DNA of 7,187 nucleotides from Verrucomicrobiota bacterium (GTDB lineage Bacteria > Verrucomicrobiota > Verrucomicrobiia > Opitutales > UBA2995), in NCBI GenBank assembly GCA_027297085.1, contig JAPUIL010000018.1:1-7187 (forward strand). The letters run 5' to 3'. Positions 1 to 5,825 of this stretch are shown here, piece by piece. Every line of letters begins with the position of its first letter. Position 1 is the stretch's first letter. Made by a program: the position numbers and the translations under genes. Below the pieces are notes generated by a model. The model worked only from the letters and a program-made list of their open reading frames with translations, made no database searches and had not been told where the DNA came from.

Positions 1-2250
1 ATTTAGTTCTACATCAACGAGATCGTCCTCATCCGTAACGTTACGGATATTCAATTGTAAGGTCCAGTTCACCTTATCATCGAAAAGCGGGCGTCTATAA
101 CGGAACCATAAATCAACCTGGGACTCTGAAGATCCAAAGACAGGTTTGTCGAGGTCGCGGATGGGGCCGAGTTCCGGATCATCAACAATGGGATAACCGA
201 TAGTTGGTCTATCTTGCCAGCGCAATGCGCCACCCAAAGCCCAGCCCTTTAAGGCCGAGTCGTCATCGAAAGAATACATGCCTCCTAGGTTGGCACGCCA
301 TTCGCGAAGTGAATCTTCCTTTTTGCCGTTCCCAGTCACCAAGCTTCGAAATTCCGCGATCTGTTGTACGATACGGAAATCGGCAAAACTATTAGTAGGA
401 TCAATTCCAGTACCGCGATCGACAATAAAATGATTGCGAATTTCAGGTGTATTCCAAAGTCCAAATAACCGCTCCATCTCAGGGGCGCCGGTCTGACCAA
501 TTCCAGTTCTAACAGCCTCTTGTTTTGCCGCATTCAAAAACAAACGCCAGTTGGGGTTTGGATTGAATATTAATTCAAATTCAAATCCTTCCGAAACCGT
601 TTGCGAAATGTCTCCCGCTCCAATGGCGTCAATCTCCAGGTCCACGAATCCCGGTCTCTCGGGATCTGGCGTGAACCTATAATTATAGGCTGTTTGAACA
701 CCTTCGGACGGCAACGCAGCTTCAAAACCGGATGCTTGTATTTCGGCTTCTGTATTCCACTGATAAATATTTCGTGGAAGCCATTCAAAGTACCAGAAAT
801 ACGGGCTTCCAGGATCTAAATCAGCCGTCGAATTCTGGTTGGTCTCGTACCAGATTCCTTTAGCCACAAGCTTGCCATCAAACATCTCAAGAGTAACCCC
901 GTAATCCGTACTATCCCCATTAGGTGGACTAAATTCTTCTCCAAATCTATCCGCAATAGGTTTTCGAACTCTTACGTTGGGATTAAAGTTTTCCGACTCA
1001 TTATAGTGTAAACTCACAGCCACACCCGAGTCTCTCGACAATATAGATTCCGGGATGTGATAAACGGCGCCCCAGCTAAAAGTCTCGTCCCCTTCACCAG
1101 GGAACAAATTGTCATCATCTACCACCAAACCGCTGAGGTCATGAGTGCCCAAACTATTTTCAAAAGTTGTGCCGTTCAATGAATCAGCCACCCATCTATC
1201 ATCCTCATCTTTTCTCCAACCCGCCGTTGTTATAAGATGGTCCGAAAGAAATTTGCTTTGGAGCGCAAGGACCACAGACTGAACTTCCAGCTCGTTCAAG
1301 CTAGATCCGGTGGTCAATTCCTCTGGATTGTCCCGCCAGTTCAGCACATCAAATTCATTACGCACAAACGCCCCTTCTGGACTGATGTAAAGCATATTGA
1401 GCGAACTCGGATATTGGAAAGTGTCACTTGGTTTCCTCAGGTTCGCTCCTGCAGGGCTACTTGCCCCAATAAAACTATCTACAGACCCTATAAAATATTG
1501 CCCAGTGCCAAGGCGCAAACCACCGTCAAATGTGCTTTGGGCTGCAGTCATACCTACGGCTGATCCATAGCTCTCCTCCATTACAAAACCAGGCCCGCTG
1601 TATCCACGTTGACGCTTGGTGTTTTTTTCAAAAAGAGCAGTGAGAGTATGTTCGCCCAACCACTTTCCGATCTTTCCCCAATGCTCTTCAGCATCGAAGC
1701 GGAAATAGACAAGTGCACGCTGGGTCTCCCGCCTTTCTTCAAGCTGTGAAAACTGAGATCTACTTGGAAGGAATGCCCGTCCGAAGTTGGGATTAGCCGT
1801 GCCATCCGGTATACCTTCATTTATGTCCAAACTAATCGTCGTGCGAAAACCTCCAGCGAGTAAGTTGAAAAATCCACTATCGAATTGTTGGCTATCATAG
1901 GATAACTCAATCCCGGCATTTTGATCAAAAAAGGTTTGCTGCAGAGAAATGTTAAAAGCTTCAATATCGTGCCACTTAAGATTGTTCCTACCAGCCAGAG
2001 TATCATTCCGATAATCAAATACGGATGGATCATGTATCTGGGGAAGATGAACAAAAGTATCCTCAATAGTGGGGACTACATCTTCAAAACCTGGTCTTCC
2101 AGCCCTGGAAGGCCGTAGACGTATCCGCCGACCTTCGGTATTGTGAGATGAAAACATCGGCCGGAATGCATTCTGCCGAGCGGGATTTAAGGCATCGTAA
2201 GGGGCCAGATCAAGATCTGCCTGGGGGAGGGGGCCCGATCCGGATTGGCC
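1..2250 (-). CDS. TonB-dependent receptor, beta-barrel part after the frameshift (3' end outside window)
   Basis: Reading minus-strand codons whose first base is at a multiple of 3, the frame is open from just after a TAA at 2253-2251 down to base 1, that is 750 codons with no stop; I checked each codon. It continues the receptor with LAPYDALNPARQNAF, FNISLQQTFF, HTLTALFEKNTKRQRGYSG, LNMLYISPEGAFVRNEFD, VYHIPESILSRDSGVAVSLH and finally VDLWFRYRRPLFDDKVNW and LNIRNVTDEDD. These are alternating aromatic and polar barrel strands plus the C-terminal receptor signature; the end is probably only a few tens of residues beyond the window. The first ATG in this frame is at 2157 and lacks both a signal peptide and an SD, so it is unlikely to be an independent gene. 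It belongs to the same gene as the plug part upstream, offset by +1 (one extra base, or two lost). A gene caller may annotate it separately from 2157. The barrel otherwise shows no decay. Confidence 0.9.
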
Positions 2251-3256
2251 TTATGCCAAAGATCGGGGCAGAGTCATCGAAGAATCCTTGTTGCTCATCA
2301 GCAGTCGGCAAAGTTGTTCCATCAATTCCAAGAAAATCACGGTCTCGAAAGTCCAAACCCAGAGGCAAGGTTGGTTTGCCCACTTCTGGCTTCCACCAAT
2401 TTGTAAAACGATCATTAGGTGGACCATTCACAGCCGGCGCACTTGTCATATCCCCAATTTCAGCATTTATTCTTAATATTGTAGTCTCTGTCAGATTGAA
2501 ATCCACAGCACCAAAAATTCTTTGTTCTTTCAGGTAGGCAGGATCCTGTTGATACCTTTGATCATTGTGCAGCCCGATCAGGCGAAGCCGCACTTTGTCC
2601 TCTGCAAATACGCGGTTAACATCGAAGGACCCACGAATGGAGCCGTTATCATCGGTGCGAATCTTGAATACATTTTTATCCACGGACAATGGTTGGGCAA
2701 GGCCCTGATTGATAATACCCGCCGGGCTACCCAGCCCAAAAAGAATGTTGTTAGCCCCACGGTTTATCACCACACGTTCCACATTGTAGGTATCCATCGG
2801 GATGATCGATCCGAAGTAATTACGGGTTCGGTCTGCGTCGGCCAAACCACGCACGCGGGTTCTAGTTTGATTTTGAAGTGAAAGAGTATTAAAGTCAAAG
2901 GTATCGAAGTTGCCCTCTCCAACAGCAGCAGTGAAATTACCATTCATTCCATCAACTTCCACGCCAACCGCATAAACGAGTAAGTCCGTGATGTCAATCG
3001 ATCCAGTGTCTTCAATAAACTCCTGTGTGTATACGGAGATTGAGGCGGCAATATCGCGCAATGGTGTATTAATTCGAGTACCGGCCAGAGTCGTGGTTGC
3101 GAGGTAACCGACGGTTTCCTCTTCCTGGACAGTGAATGGATTCAGCTCATAGACTTTTTCATCTTCCTGTGAGCTGACCTGGCCCGGCGTGCCAGCGATT
3201 CCAAGCGCTAAGGCTGCAGCGAGTGACTTAAACCAATTGTTCTTTTTTGCGTTCAT
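2210..3256 (-). CDS. TonB-dependent receptor, N-terminal part (signal peptide, plug, start of barrel), frameshifted
   Basis: This is the first 348 codons of an outer-membrane TonB-dependent receptor, which imports a ligand (siderophore, cofactor or oligosaccharide; not determinable here) using energy from TonB-ExbBD. The ATG at 3256 is followed by a clear signal peptide: basic MNAKKNNWFK, then hydrophobic SLAAALALGIAG, with likely cleavage near VSS/QE. The mature start has YELNPFTV then GYLATTTLAGTRI, typical of verrucomicrobial receptors. The plug runs from about residue 45 to 185; its end is marked by YNVERVVINRGANNILFGLG and SPAGIINQG, the classic motif. Barrel strands begin near residue 195. 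Only a weak AGAAG purine stretch precedes the ATG. The frame ends at a TGA (2212-2210) after GPPPPGRS, in mid-barrel and far too early for the family, while the neighbouring frame continues the protein. Family identity is certain; substrate is unknown. No partner genes for a polysaccharide locus are visible. Confidence 0.95.
   Translation of the reverse strand: MNAKKNNWFKSLAAALALGIAGTPGQVSSQEDEKVYELNPFTVQEEETVGYLATTTLAGTRINTPLRDIAASISVYTQEFIEDTGSIDITDLLVYAVGVEVDGMNGNFTAAVGEGNFDTFDFNTLSLQNQTRTRVRGLADADRTRNYFGSIIPMDTYNVERVVINRGANNILFGLGSPAGIINQGLAQPLSVDKNVFKIRTDDNGSIRGSFDVNRVFAEDKVRLRLIGLHNDQRYQQDPAYLKEQRIFGAVDFNLTETTILRINAEIGDMTSAPAVNGPPNDRFTNWWKPEVGKPTLPLGLDFRDRDFLGIDGTTLPTADEQQGFFDDSAPIFGIRPIRIGPPPPGRS
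2212..2250 (-). other. Frameshift interval in the receptor gene (G5-A-G5 tract)
   Basis: The upstream receptor frame must be left before its TGA at 2212 and the downstream frame can only be entered after its TAA ends at 2251, so the shift lies within these 39 bases. The plus strand at 2223-2233 reads GGGGGAGGGGG followed by CCC. On the coding strand this is GGG CCC CCT CCC CCA in the first frame and GGC CCC CTC CCC CAG in the second. One extra G in either run explains everything. Short G runs favour slippage both in polymerases and in some sequencing chemistries. CCC followed by C or T is also a known weak +1 slip site for tRNA-Pro, but nothing else here specifically supports recoding. Confidence 0.85.
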
Positions 3257-3279
3257 TTCAGTCTCTTCTAGGGGTTTTT

Positions 3280-3317
3280 GTTCTGACCAAGTTCAGAACC
3301 TTGGCCTCCAGCCAAGG
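3280..3317 (-). promoter_or_regulatory. Paired inverted repeats in the receptor 5' leader, 24 nt before the ATG
   Basis: Two perfect 7-bp inverted repeats abut. GTTCTGA (3280-3286) pairs with TCAGAAC (3293-3299) across a 6-nt loop, and CCTTGGC (3299-3305) pairs with GCCAAGG (3311-3317) across a 5-nt loop. A competing dyad covers 3287-3304: on the coding strand CCAAGGTTC-T-GAACTTGG, perfect except for one bulged G, and using bases from both hairpins. The RNA could thus adopt alternative folds, or the DNA could be a binding site for a dimeric regulator of the receptor. No U-run follows the stems on the coding strand (AAAAACCCC follows), so it is not a simple terminator. The repeats are plain in the sequence; the function is inferred. 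Confidence 0.5.
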
Positions 3318-3344
3318 TATCGGTAATCCCATAGGGGAGGTCAA
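3316..3344 (-). promoter_or_regulatory. Weak candidate sigma70-type promoter for the receptor
   Basis: On the minus strand TTGACC (3344-3339) is followed after exactly 17 bp by GATACC (3321-3316). The -35 matches five of six consensus bases, but the -10 matches only three. A start near 3309 would begin the transcript inside the paired inverted repeats, so these could act as an operator overlapping the start. It is the best-spaced hexamer pair I found before the receptor, but it is weak. Confidence 0.2.
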
Positions 3345-3586
3345 ACGCAAAAAATAAACATGGCCCCGCTTACTATGTCATTTCTTGACATTTGACGGGA
3401 TATGGCGCCCTGAAACCGAAACTCCAAAGAGTTTGCCGATAGGCGACACCATCCACTGCGGTTTTCTAACACGAAATGAGGATTTTGCCTTAGGTAATCA
3501 GGAGTGTTCAGGTGTTTGCAAATCAACAGGTTGGATAAGTTTTTAGTGTTGTCAATGTCCTCCTGAATCCTCTCAAATGAGCCCAT
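3341..3586 (-). CDS. Doubtful 81-codon ORF, unknown
   Basis: An ATG ORF in the gap upstream of the receptor, with no overlap with any known gene. The product begins MGSFERIQEDIDNTKNLSNL and contains CKHLNTPDYLRQNPHFVLEN and SGWCRLSANSLEFRFQG. I do not recognise it. There is no signal peptide, membrane segment or catalytic motif. The N-terminal half is polar and could be helical; the C-terminal half crosses the palindrome at 3375-3391, which suggests non-coding DNA. A Shine-Dalgarno sequence is absent (CCCTGTTTCTTGAA precedes the ATG), and a TAA lies in frame about 33 nt upstream inside the tandem repeat. It may be chance, a gene fragment, or part of a small mobile element. I list it only because nothing else explains this stretch. 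Confidence 0.18.
   Translation of the reverse strand: MGSFERIQEDIDNTKNLSNLLICKHLNTPDYLRQNPHFVLENRSGWCRLSANSLEFRFQGAISRQMSRNDIVSGAMFIFCV
3375..3391. repeat. 17-bp palindrome, operator-like
   Basis: ATGTCA-TTTCT-TGACAT is a perfect 6-bp dyad with a 5-bp centre, about 120-135 bp upstream of the receptor ATG. The half-site TGTCA/TGACA and the spacing suit a dimeric regulator (FadR/GntR- or MarR-like) or the subterminal palindrome of a small element. A further TTGAC follows on the plus strand at 3392-3396. I cannot name the regulator. Confidence 0.4.
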
Positions 3587-3597
3587 TTCAAGAAACA

Positions 3598-3622
3598 GGG
3601 TTACATTTTGGGGTTACATTTT
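3598..3622. repeat. 13-bp tandem duplication
   Basis: GGGTTACATTTTG is followed directly by GGGTTACATTTTA, two copies in register with a single difference at the last base. They lie in non-coding DNA about 345 bp upstream of the receptor. Such iterated G/T-rich motifs occur at ends of small insertion elements and as regulator-binding repeats. No copy of the motif in inverse orientation was found elsewhere in the window, so an element with matching ends is not shown here. Confidence 0.6.
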
Positions 3623-3726
3623 AGAATCCGTTTCAGGCCTATTCGGCTGTGTCAGTTGTGACGCGGAACAGTAGAGCAGAGAGAATCATTCTGTGAGAGC
3701 AAATGCCATGACTCGTCTTTGACTTT

Positions 3727-3759
3727 GCCTCTTTTTTCTGTGTTCGCCGTTAAAGAGGC
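3727..3759. repeat. Inverted repeat, 8-bp perfect arms
   Basis: GCCTCTTT (3727-3734) and AAAGAGGC (3752-3759) are perfect inverted repeats around a 17-nt loop. An inner CGCC/GGCG pairing (3745-3748 with 3757-3760) competes with it. Neither strand has a T-run after the stem, so a classical terminator is not supported. It lies 7 bp from the next inverted repeat. Confidence 0.45.
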
Positions 3760-3765
3760 GGAAGG

Positions 3766-3811
3766 TTAAGATTAATGGTTCTTAGACTGCTCTTCGGTCA
3801 TTAATCTTTAA
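3766..3811. repeat. Long AT-rich inverted repeat over the end of the gene remnant
   Basis: TTAAGATTAATG (3766-3777) faces CATTAATCTTTAA (3799-3811). The core GATTAATG/CATTAATC is perfect over 8 bp and extends by TTAA/TTAA with one extra T. The loop is 21 nt. The arm at 3799-3811 includes the last codons and the TAA stop of the remnant gene. This may be a weak bidirectional terminator, or the scar or end of a mobile element. Confidence 0.45.
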
Positions 3812-3944
3812 GCAACTTATCAAACTTTGGTTCACCCCGCAGCCGGTCGAAGATGAACCAGAGGTCGAGCTCGTGTTTGAGGAAGAAACCACCTTCAATA
3901 AGTTGGGCAGACATTACCAGGGTGTTGGTGATGGCAACCGGAAG
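3801..3944 (-). pseudogene. 3' remnant of a gene, C-terminus resembling TPR-regulator proteins
   Basis: A minus-strand frame opens after a TAA (3947-3945) and ends at TAA 3803-3801, encoding 47 residues that start LPVAITNTLVMSAQLIEGGF and finish RLRGEPKFDKLLKD. The ending L-R-x-(D/E)-P-(R/K)-F-x-x-L-L just before the stop is the usual C-terminal signature of tetratricopeptide proteins linked to adenylate-cyclase, kinase or winged-helix domains. HELDLWFIFDRLRG before it also fits the last helix pair of those proteins. The rest of the gene is absent: upstream bases carry stops in this frame and no related sequence before the HEAT-redoxin gene. No start codon with SD is present (first ATG at 3914). 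The codons are richer in GC than the flanking DNA. I read it as the truncated 3' end of a lost gene. An overlapping plus-strand frame of similar length exists but has no start and no recognisable motif. Confidence 0.4.
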
Positions 3945-4065
3945 TTATTCACACTGTTCCTATTCTGGCATTTATTCACTCCCGAACCGTTTCGTTCTCG
4001 TTTTTGTTGCCCTGTGTTCTCTTTTCAATAACGGAAGAGTCGGAGAAAGTTTACCCTGAAATTGC

Positions 4066-5274
4066 TTAACCGTTTTCTGGCAGTTTTAGGCGTTTAGGAT
4101 GCTCAAATTCAAAATGACCGTTGCGAACCATTTCCAGTGTTTGCTCGATCGTTGGCCGGTCTCCCCAGTAGGTTCCGTAATATGCTAGTCGCACGACTCC
4201 ATCCGGGTCAATAATCACAGTGGCTGGACGGTTGATATACTCTCCGTGAACAGCGAATGCCATTGGATCCACACCGTACATAGCGCCTACTGCGCCCGCC
4301 CGATCCAACAAATGCGGCCACCAGATCTGCTCAGTGTAAGCCTTCTTGAATGACTGCTTTGAAAACCAGTAGGCCGGATCCAGTTCTTTTCCCACCATTA
4401 CCCGCCCACGGTAGCGGTCGTGGCATTCAATCGTAAAGACCTGCACTTCCTCTTTCTCGAACTCGGCCTGCATTTTAATCAATTCACGAAACTCACCGTG
4501 GCAAACGGGACACCAATCCGCAAAGACCCAAATCAGTACCACCCACTTCTCCTCCCGAAAATCACTCAGCCTCCATACCTTACTTTCCGTGTCCGGCATC
4601 TCAAATTCTTGAGCCGCTTTGCCTACCTCCACAGATTCGAAACGCCAAGGATCCAAGGTCTGATAGGCAGACAACTGTTCTTGTGTGGTTCCCATTTGTT
4701 TTCGAATCTGGTCAACCGCCAGCTCGCATTGGTGACGCACATCCCTGGAGGGATCCTCTTTCAACTGTTCACGCAGGAGTGGTAGTGAGTCCTTTGACTC
4801 AATTTGCCCGAGTGCAATGACTGCTTGTGAACGCACCATAACAATCGGGTCATCGCGAACAACACTCTCCAAATTGTCAATTGCGGCTTGCGCTTTGAGA
4901 ATACCAAGCGCCATAGCGCACACTTGACGCACGTGTTCATCCGTGTGTGTCAGCCCCTTTATAATCTCGTTAACGCCATCCATCCCAAAACGTACCAGAT
5001 CTCTTACCGCCAAGAGGCGTACTCTCCAGTCGCTGTCTGTAAGGTCAGCAATCCCATGCTGTTTTAAAGTTCTATCATTGGTGAAGGCGTTGTCGTTATT
5101 AAGCGGATGAAACTCATGCGCTTGGACTCGAGCAAGCACATGAAGGACGGTGGCTTCCCCATCCGTTTCTTGAGCCACGCACGAAAATACACCCAACAAG
5201 CAAATGATCCAGCTGAAGACAAAACACAGGATCCAAGTGTAACCACTGTGATTATTTTGATTCATCAATGTCAT
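4066..5274 (-). CDS. Exported HEAT-repeat / redoxin (thioredoxin-fold) fusion protein
   Basis: Complete 402-codon gene. Residues 11-33 form a hydrophobic export segment (YTWILCFVFSWIICLLGVF), with likely cleavage after SCVA before QETDG; C32 could be considered for lipidation, but F at -2 makes a poor lipobox. Residues about 76-195 are three to four HEAT-like helical repeats, with cores DSDWRVRLLAVRDLVRFG, DEHVRQVCAMALGILKA and DPIVMVRSQAVIALGQIES. Residues about 215-385 are a redoxin/AhpC-TSA or TlpA-like thioredoxin fold: strand VVLIWVFADWCPVCHGEF with the redox pair C255-x-x-C258, then the cis-proline strand RPATVIIDPDGVVRL (P350). The domains suggest a periplasmic thiol-disulfide protein whose HEAT part binds a partner; the substrate is unknown. 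ATG 5274 gives residue 1; ATG 5265 (residue 4) is an alternative, and neither has a strong SD. It has wide gaps on both sides and is probably transcribed alone. Confidence 0.9.
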   Translation of the reverse strand: MTLMNQNNHSGYTWILCFVFSWIICLLGVFSCVAQETDGEATVLHVLARVQAHEFHPLNNDNAFTNDRTLKQHGIADLTDSDWRVRLLAVRDLVRFGMDGVNEIIKGLTHTDEHVRQVCAMALGILKAQAAIDNLESVVRDDPIVMVRSQAVIALGQIESKDSLPLLREQLKEDPSRDVRHQCELAVDQIRKQMGTTQEQLSAYQTLDPWRFESVEVGKAAQEFEMPDTESKVWRLSDFREEKWVVLIWVFADWCPVCHGEFRELIKMQAEFEKEEVQVFTIECHDRYRGRVMVGKELDPAYWFSKQSFKKAYTEQIWWPHLLDRAGAVGAMYGVDPMAFAVHGEYINRPATVIIDPDGVVRLAYYGTYWGDRPTIEQTLEMVRNGHFEFEHPKRLKLPENG

Positions 5275-5543
5275 TGTAATTTCTTAACTGAACCTGGAAG
5301 GGCAGGAAGGCGATCAATTGAGTTCCTGCACGGACCGATTGGCATTTCCTTGCCAGATTAGCCGCAGGGCTCACAGGAGTCTGCTCTCTGTAATCATTCA
5401 CGATTCTTTTGATAACATCTTTGAGAAGATTAACGATAAAATTTATCAGACAGCCCAATCTAATCCTTGTCTAATCTAGCGATTGGTATGCTTTTAACCC
5501 ACATTTCTTATACGAAAATATTGCCAATTACCCGTGCATAGAA
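5275..5543. other. Upstream region of the HEAT-redoxin gene, no convincing gene
   Basis: This non-coding stretch separates the terminator from the HEAT-redoxin ATG. Its only clear structure is the repeat cluster at 5435-5486. A minus-strand ORF of 68 codons (TTG at 5458 to 5252) runs into the HEAT-redoxin gene by 23 bp. It has an AAGGA a few bases before the TTG, but its product (GCLINFIVNLLKDVIKRIVN at the start) shows no motif I know. I treat it as leader sequence, not a gene. Confidence 0.5.
5435..5486. promoter_or_regulatory. Cluster of operator-like repeats upstream of the HEAT-redoxin gene
   Basis: GATAAA-A-TTTATC (5435-5447) is a perfect 6-bp dyad. Next to it TCTAATC occurs twice as a direct repeat (5459-5465 and 5470-5476), with starts 11 bp apart, close to one helical turn. 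The outer bases CCAATC (5455-5460) and GATTGG (5481-5486) form an inverted pair. The cluster is about 160-215 bp before the ATG at 5274. Direct repeats at 11-bp spacing are a common layout for response-regulator sites. I find no convincing -35/-10 pair beside it, so regulation of this gene is an inference. Confidence 0.3.
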
Positions 5544-5586
5544 AAGCCCCAAAGCGTACCTCCTCATTGGTGTCACCCTGGGGCTT
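5544..5586 (-). terminator. Intrinsic terminator, most likely of the RND transcription unit
   Basis: AAGCCCCA (5544-5551) and TGGGGCTT (5579-5586) are perfect 8-bp arms. On the minus strand the stem is followed by TTTTC, as expected for a Rho-independent terminator; the plus strand has no T-run, so direction is minus. It lies about 240 bp past the RND stop codon and before the HEAT-redoxin leader, so it should separate the two units. The 27-nt loop is unusually long and carries GAGGAGGTACGC on the transcript, a consensus-like Shine-Dalgarno sequence, plus the symmetric GGTGTCACC. Confidence 0.65.
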
Positions 5587-5825
5587 CAAACTAATTTATG
5601 AATACAATGCAAACTTGGGACTGTTATATTCAACAGTATGAGTTCATTCAATCAGCTTTGGCGGGAATCTGCTAATCTACTACATTCTGACTATTACCGT
5701 CATAGTTCTATATGGGTCTTAGTGAGTCAGTGTTGTTTTGTAATATCCATGGATTTTACTATTTGGTTTTCAATAAATTTCAGCGCTAATTACAGTATAA
5801 AAATTACGCAATCACTTTACCCGGA
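5587..5825. other. AT-rich gap downstream of the RND gene
   Basis: These bases form the probable 3' untranslated region of the RND transcript. They are distinctly richer in A and T than either flanking gene. A small inverted repeat, ACTGTT-N6-AACAGT (5620-5637), is present with no T-run. A 76-codon plus-strand ORF (5638-5868) enters the RND gene from the opposite side, has no SD or known motif, and ends in a serine run that is the antisense of the RND C-terminal acidic tail. I see no RNA gene here. Confidence 0.5.

Noticed and set aside
1581..2066. Minus-strand ORFs at 1821-2066 and 1581-1820 with hydrophobic or basic products.
   Set aside because: Both lie in a different frame inside the receptor barrel, whose own frame is open throughout and reads as canonical beta-barrel sequence.
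2223..2233. Programmed +1 frameshifting as the definite explanation for the split receptor.
   Set aside because: Apart from CCC-C/T there is no stimulatory structure or upstream SD that I can see. An indel in a G-run is simpler, so it is kept only as a hypothesis.
3385..3390. A perfect TTGACA on the plus strand that might be a -35 box.
   Set aside because: No acceptable -10 lies 15-19 bp downstream and no plus-strand gene follows. The bases are part of the ATGTCA/TGACAT palindrome.
3787..4030. Open plus-strand frame of about 80 codons antisense to the TPR-like remnant, plus a 68-codon ATG ORF at 3853-4059.
   Set aside because: The long frame has no proper start. The 68-codon product has no recognisable feature. 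The minus-strand reading ends with a known C-terminal signature, so the plus frames are more likely shadows.
5252..5458. 68-codon minus-strand ORF overlapping the HEAT-redoxin start by 23 bp, as if translationally coupled.
   Set aside because: It starts with TTG, shows no recognisable domain, and covers the repeat cluster region. Its SD-like AAGGA alone is not enough to call a gene.
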